From Listeria marthii FSL S4-120 (GTDB taxonomy: Bacteria; Bacillota; Bacilli; Lactobacillales; Listeriaceae), in the NCBI GenBank assembly GCA_000183865.1, contig CM001047.1:412884-422102 (forward strand): 9,219 bases of DNA, written 5' to 3'. The notes beneath the pieces were generated by a model. The model was not told where the DNA came from. It saw nothing but the letters and a program-made list of their open reading frames with translations, and made no database searches. The stretch's first letter is position 1. Every line of letters starts with the position of its first letter. The position numbers and the translations under genes are program-made. Shown one piece after another: positions 7,066 to 9,219 of this stretch.

Positions 7066-9000
7066 ATGGGATATTTCGCTTATAAACGTTTGGAAACACT
7101 ATATGGCATGCTCCTTGATGCGGGTAGCCACTTATCAGCTCAGAAACTCAGCCAAGATTTACATATTTCCGAACGAACGATACGAACGGACATTGCGAAA
7201 CTAACCGAATTTCTCGAAAATCACGGGGCAACTATAACGCTCACTCGGGGTGCGGGTTACAAAATCGAAATCCTTGATTCGACCGTTTTTCAAGCTTTTC
7301 AGGCCGAGAAAAACAAACCGAAAAACGCTGATTATTTTGACTTAGATAATCCTGAAGAACGCGTGAAATACGAGATTTTCTTGTTGCTATCAAGCGCCGA
7401 CTATATTAAATTGGAAGACTTGGCAGATACGATTTTTGCTAGCCGTGCAACTATTTCCAATGATATGAAACAAGTTCGGAAGGTTATTGCGTCCTATGAT
7501 TTAACGCTTGTCTCGAAACCGGGTAGCGGCGTGAAAATTGTCGGCGATGAAGAAAAAATGCGCTATGCTCTAACCGCGCTAATTGCTTCCAAAAACGCCC
7601 CAGAATCCTACTTAGAGTCATTTTTCGAATGGCATAAACAAAAAGATAAATTGCAAAAATTAATGACAGCTGTGACCGATTATTTTTTTGCGACCAACAT
7701 TCGTTTCACAGACGAAGCGCTTCAAAACTTACTTTTACATATGATGATTTTAGTGGAACGAATTGAACTCGGGCATACGTTGAAACAGTTTGAATTAACG
7801 GACGTTAGTGAAGAAGAAATCGCGATTGCAGCCAAACTGGCAACTATTTTAGAATCACTTTTTGAAATAGAGATTGCCGACGCGGACAAAAACTATTTAC
7901 TTCTCCAAATCGCCAGCAAACGCATTCTGAACGTAGAAGATAAAGAAATTAGCGAATTTGATGATTATGCGTATATTGAAGGCATGTTGAACCGCATTGA
8001 GTCACATTATTTTTATCATTTACAAGATGACATGCAACTGAAAAAGGATCTTGTTGCCCATATTCATTCCATGTTATATCGCGTGAAATACCATATGACC
8101 GTCAAAAATCCAATGACGGAGCACATTAAACGCTATTATCCATTAGCTTATGAAATCACACTCGACGCAGTAGAATCACTAAAAAAAGACTATCCATATG
8201 ACATTAATCAAAATGAATTAGCCTATTTGGCGCTTCATATCGGGGCATCTTTAGAGCGAAATTATCAAATCTCTTACTATCGTCATAAATCAGCTTTAAT
8301 CGTTTGTGGGTCAGGTTTTGGAACAGCAAGAATTGTGGAAGCAAAAGTGAAGTCGGCAGTGAGCAATCTCGACATTACAAAAGTTGTTTCGATTCAAGAA
8401 TATAACCGTTTTATCCATATTGAAGAAGATATCATTCTTTCCACCGTTAGAATACCTGAGAAAAATAAGCCGGTCATCAAAATCAGCAACATCCCAACAA
8501 ATGAAGAATTAAAAATGCTCGGGGCAATTATTCAAGAACAAACGGATCCTAACCGCGGCTTTCTATCTAATTTCTTCACGGCCGATTTTTTTGCAAGAAG
8601 CAGTATGACGAGTAAAACGGCAATTTTAGAAGAAATGGTCGACTCATTGCAGCAACAAAATATTGTTGGTGACGACTTTCTGCGATCGGTTCTCGAACGT
8701 GAAAAACTAGGCTCAACGGTGCTCGGAACCGGAATAGCAATCCCGCATCCACTCGGACTAATGGCGAAAGAAACAAAAATCGTTATTCGGATATTAGATA
8801 AACCAATCAAATGGGATCAAAAACAATCCGTCCGCGCCGTATTTTTACTATGTATAAGCAAAAATGATTATGAAGAAGCCATTAATATTTATGAGTTGCT
8901 CGTCGAATTAGTGCGCGAAGAATACGGTGAAAAGCTTTCAGGACTTTCTGATTTTTATGGATTCACGGCCCTGGCAAATGATATTTTGAAGAAAAAGTAA
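7066..9000 (+). CDS. PRD-containing transcriptional activator, MtlR/LicR type, with EIIB- and EIIA-like domains
   Basis: This is a 644-residue DNA-binding regulator whose activity is set by PTS phosphorylation. Domains in order are HTH_11 (about 6-65, helix pair LSQDLHISERTIRTDIAKL), a second Mga-like HTH (about 95-165, LADTIFASRATISNDMKQV), PRD1 (about 190-292), PRD2 (about 298-404), an EIIB-Gat-like domain (about 408-490, Cys414 in LIVCGSGFGTA) and an EIIA-like domain (about 503-644, His561 in AIPHPLG). PRD1 keeps His225 (LLLHMMILVERI), but the usual second histidine position reads Gln281 (LLLQIASKRI). PRD2 keeps a histidine in AHIHSML (His332/334) and His391 (YLALHIGASLER). AAGGAG lies 9 bp before the ATG. 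It is 32 bp after the GH38 gene with no terminator between, so it is probably autoregulated as the last operon gene. Such proteins are often mislabelled BglG antiterminators, but this one has HTH domains and no RNA-binding CAT domain. Confidence 0.92.
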   Translation: MGYFAYKRLETLYGMLLDAGSHLSAQKLSQDLHISERTIRTDIAKLTEFLENHGATITLTRGAGYKIEILDSTVFQAFQAEKNKPKNADYFDLDNPEERVKYEIFLLLSSADYIKLEDLADTIFASRATISNDMKQVRKVIASYDLTLVSKPGSGVKIVGDEEKMRYALTALIASKNAPESYLESFFEWHKQKDKLQKLMTAVTDYFFATNIRFTDEALQNLLLHMMILVERIELGHTLKQFELTDVSEEEIAIAAKLATILESLFEIEIADADKNYLLLQIASKRILNVEDKEISEFDDYAYIEGMLNRIESHYFYHLQDDMQLKKDLVAHIHSMLYRVKYHMTVKNPMTEHIKRYYPLAYEITLDAVESLKKDYPYDINQNELAYLALHIGASLERNYQISYYRHKSALIVCGSGFGTARIVEAKVKSAVSNLDITKVVSIQEYNRFIHIEEDIILSTVRIPEKNKPVIKISNIPTNEELKMLGAIIQEQTDPNRGFLSNFFTADFFARSSMTSKTAILEEMVDSLQQQNIVGDDFLRSVLEREKLGSTVLGTGIAIPHPLGLMAKETKIVIRILDKPIKWDQKQSVRAVFLLCISKNDYEEAINIYELLVELVREEYGEKLSGLSDFYGFTALANDILKKK

Positions 9001-9031
9001 AAGCTATCTCCTTTTTAGGAAATAGCTTTTT
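8999..9031 (+). terminator. Rho-independent terminator of the PTS-mannosidase operon
   Basis: AAAAGCTAT (8999-9007) pairs with ATAGCTTTT (9022-9030). After one mismatch, TCC (9009-9011) pairs with GGA (9018-9020) around a 6-nt loop. The hairpin overlaps the regulator stop codon by 2 bp, and the T-run continues to 9031. Confidence 0.85.
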
Positions 9032-9048
9032 CGTGAATTTTTCGTGAA
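9027..9048. repeat. 11-bp tandem repeat, two copies
   Basis: TTTTTCGTGAA occurs twice back to back (9027-9037 and 9038-9048) and is followed by a partial TTTTC. The first copy begins in the T-run of the terminator, so the duplication gives a second T-stretch. It may be simple slippage. Confidence 0.8.
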
Positions 9049-9084
9049 TTTTCTCATTTTTGTATTTAGTGAAAGCGTATTTCA

Positions 9085-9098
9085 TGGTACACTATAAG
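9085..9098 (+). promoter_or_regulatory. Putative extended -10 promoter for the last gene
   Basis: TGGTACACTATAAG contains TG (9085-9086) one base before TACACT (9088-9093), an extended -10 arrangement. TATAAG (9093-9098) is an alternative -10. The matching -35 (TTTAGT, 9065-9070, 17-bp spacer) is weak. A promoter is expected here because a terminator lies just upstream and a gene starts at 9127. Confidence 0.4.
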
Positions 9099-9126
9099 AA
9101 TACTAACTAAACATATGGAGGATTTA

Positions 9127-9219
9127 ATGAACAGACAAACAGAATTTACATTACTTATCGTTGGTGCTTCTTTAAGCATATTAACTTTTTTAGGGGCTGT
9201 GTTTTATACCGCAATTTTT
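9127..9219 (+). CDS. Small membrane protein, N-terminal 31 codons only (possible DUF4064 family)
   Basis: An ORF opens with ATG at 9127, 4 bp after TGGAGGA (9116-9122), and stays open to the window end. The visible 31 residues begin MNRQTEFTLLIVGASLSI and continue as one hydrophobic segment (LLIVGASLSILTFLGAVFYTAIF), which is a membrane helix or uncleaved signal anchor. The MNRxxE start followed directly by a glycine-containing helix resembles Firmicute DUF4064 membrane proteins as I remember them. That is tentative, since most of the protein is outside the window. It follows the operon terminator and has its own probable promoter, so it is transcribed separately from the PTS operon. Confidence 0.7.
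   Translation, partial: MNRQTEFTLLIVGASLSILTFLGAVFYTAIF

Noticed and set aside
7080..7095. cre-like TATAAACGTTTGGA near the start of the regulator gene
   Set aside because: It has at least three mismatches to the consensus, including the key second base, and it lies in coding sequence explained by the protein.
7066..9000. BglG-type RNA antiterminator acting at a RAT/terminator leader
   Set aside because: The protein starts with two HTH domains, not a CAT RNA-binding domain, and no terminator-antiterminator structure is visible between the promoter and the EIIA gene.
9070..9084. TGAAAGCGTATTTCA as a cre site before the last gene
   Set aside because: The arms are symmetrical (TGAAA/TTTCA), but the 5-bp spacing is one base too long for the 14-bp cre consensus. 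It may be an operator of another kind, but there is not enough evidence.
1..9219. Novel defence system, mobile element, CRISPR array, riboswitch or phage genes
   Set aside because: I looked on both strands and found no transposase, integrase, direct-repeat array, tRNA-like fold or nuclease-type gene. All sizeable ORFs belong to transport and sugar-metabolism families.

Overview
The window looks like a chromosomal segment of a low-GC Firmicute. It has AT-rich codon usage, strong AGGAGG-type ribosome binding sites and short intergenic gaps with U-tailed hairpin terminators. The order of the central genes (split fructose-family PTS EIIA, EIIB and EIIC, then a GH38 mannosidase, then a PRD regulator) matches what I remember of the Listeria monocytogenes lmo0398-lmo0402 locus, so Listeria is the most likely genus. 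That assignment is from memory and was not searched. Every gene I can support is on the + strand, and I see no mobile element, RNA gene, CRISPR array or sign of transfer.

Region 1 (2-2365) begins inside an ABC transporter ATPase gene whose Walker A end lies off the left edge. A MacB/FtsX-type permease follows with a 4-bp ATGA overlap. Next come a 47-codon small ORF with a very good ribosome binding site and an SRPBCC/AHSA1-like protein. A strong Rho-independent terminator closes the unit. The ATPase and permease should form one transporter. The roles of the small protein and the SRPBCC protein are unknown.

Region 2 (2366-9031) is a self-contained sugar operon. A 115-bp leader carries an inverted repeat (TTTCCA-N7-TGGAAA) just upstream of a plausible SigA promoter. 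Five tightly packed genes follow: EIIA, EIIB (4-bp overlap), EIIC, a GH38 enzyme closely resembling E. coli MngB in motifs and length, and a 644-residue MtlR/LicR-type activator with DNA-binding, PRD, EIIB-like and EIIA-like domains. A hairpin terminator ends the unit. The simplest reading is that an alpha-mannoside, with 2-O-alpha-mannosylglycerate the leading candidate by analogy to E. coli mngAB, is imported and phosphorylated by the PTS and then cleaved in the cytoplasm. The PTS phosphorylation state would control the activator, which in turn switches on the leader promoter.

Region 3 (9032-9219) holds an 11-bp tandem repeat next to the terminator, a probable extended -10 promoter, and the first 31 codons of a small membrane protein, possibly of the DUF4064 type, that runs off the right edge.

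The parts are known families. The points most worth a second look are the candidate operator, the PRD1 histidine-to-glutamine change, the likely unannotated 47-residue protein, and the substrate of the PTS/GH38 operon.
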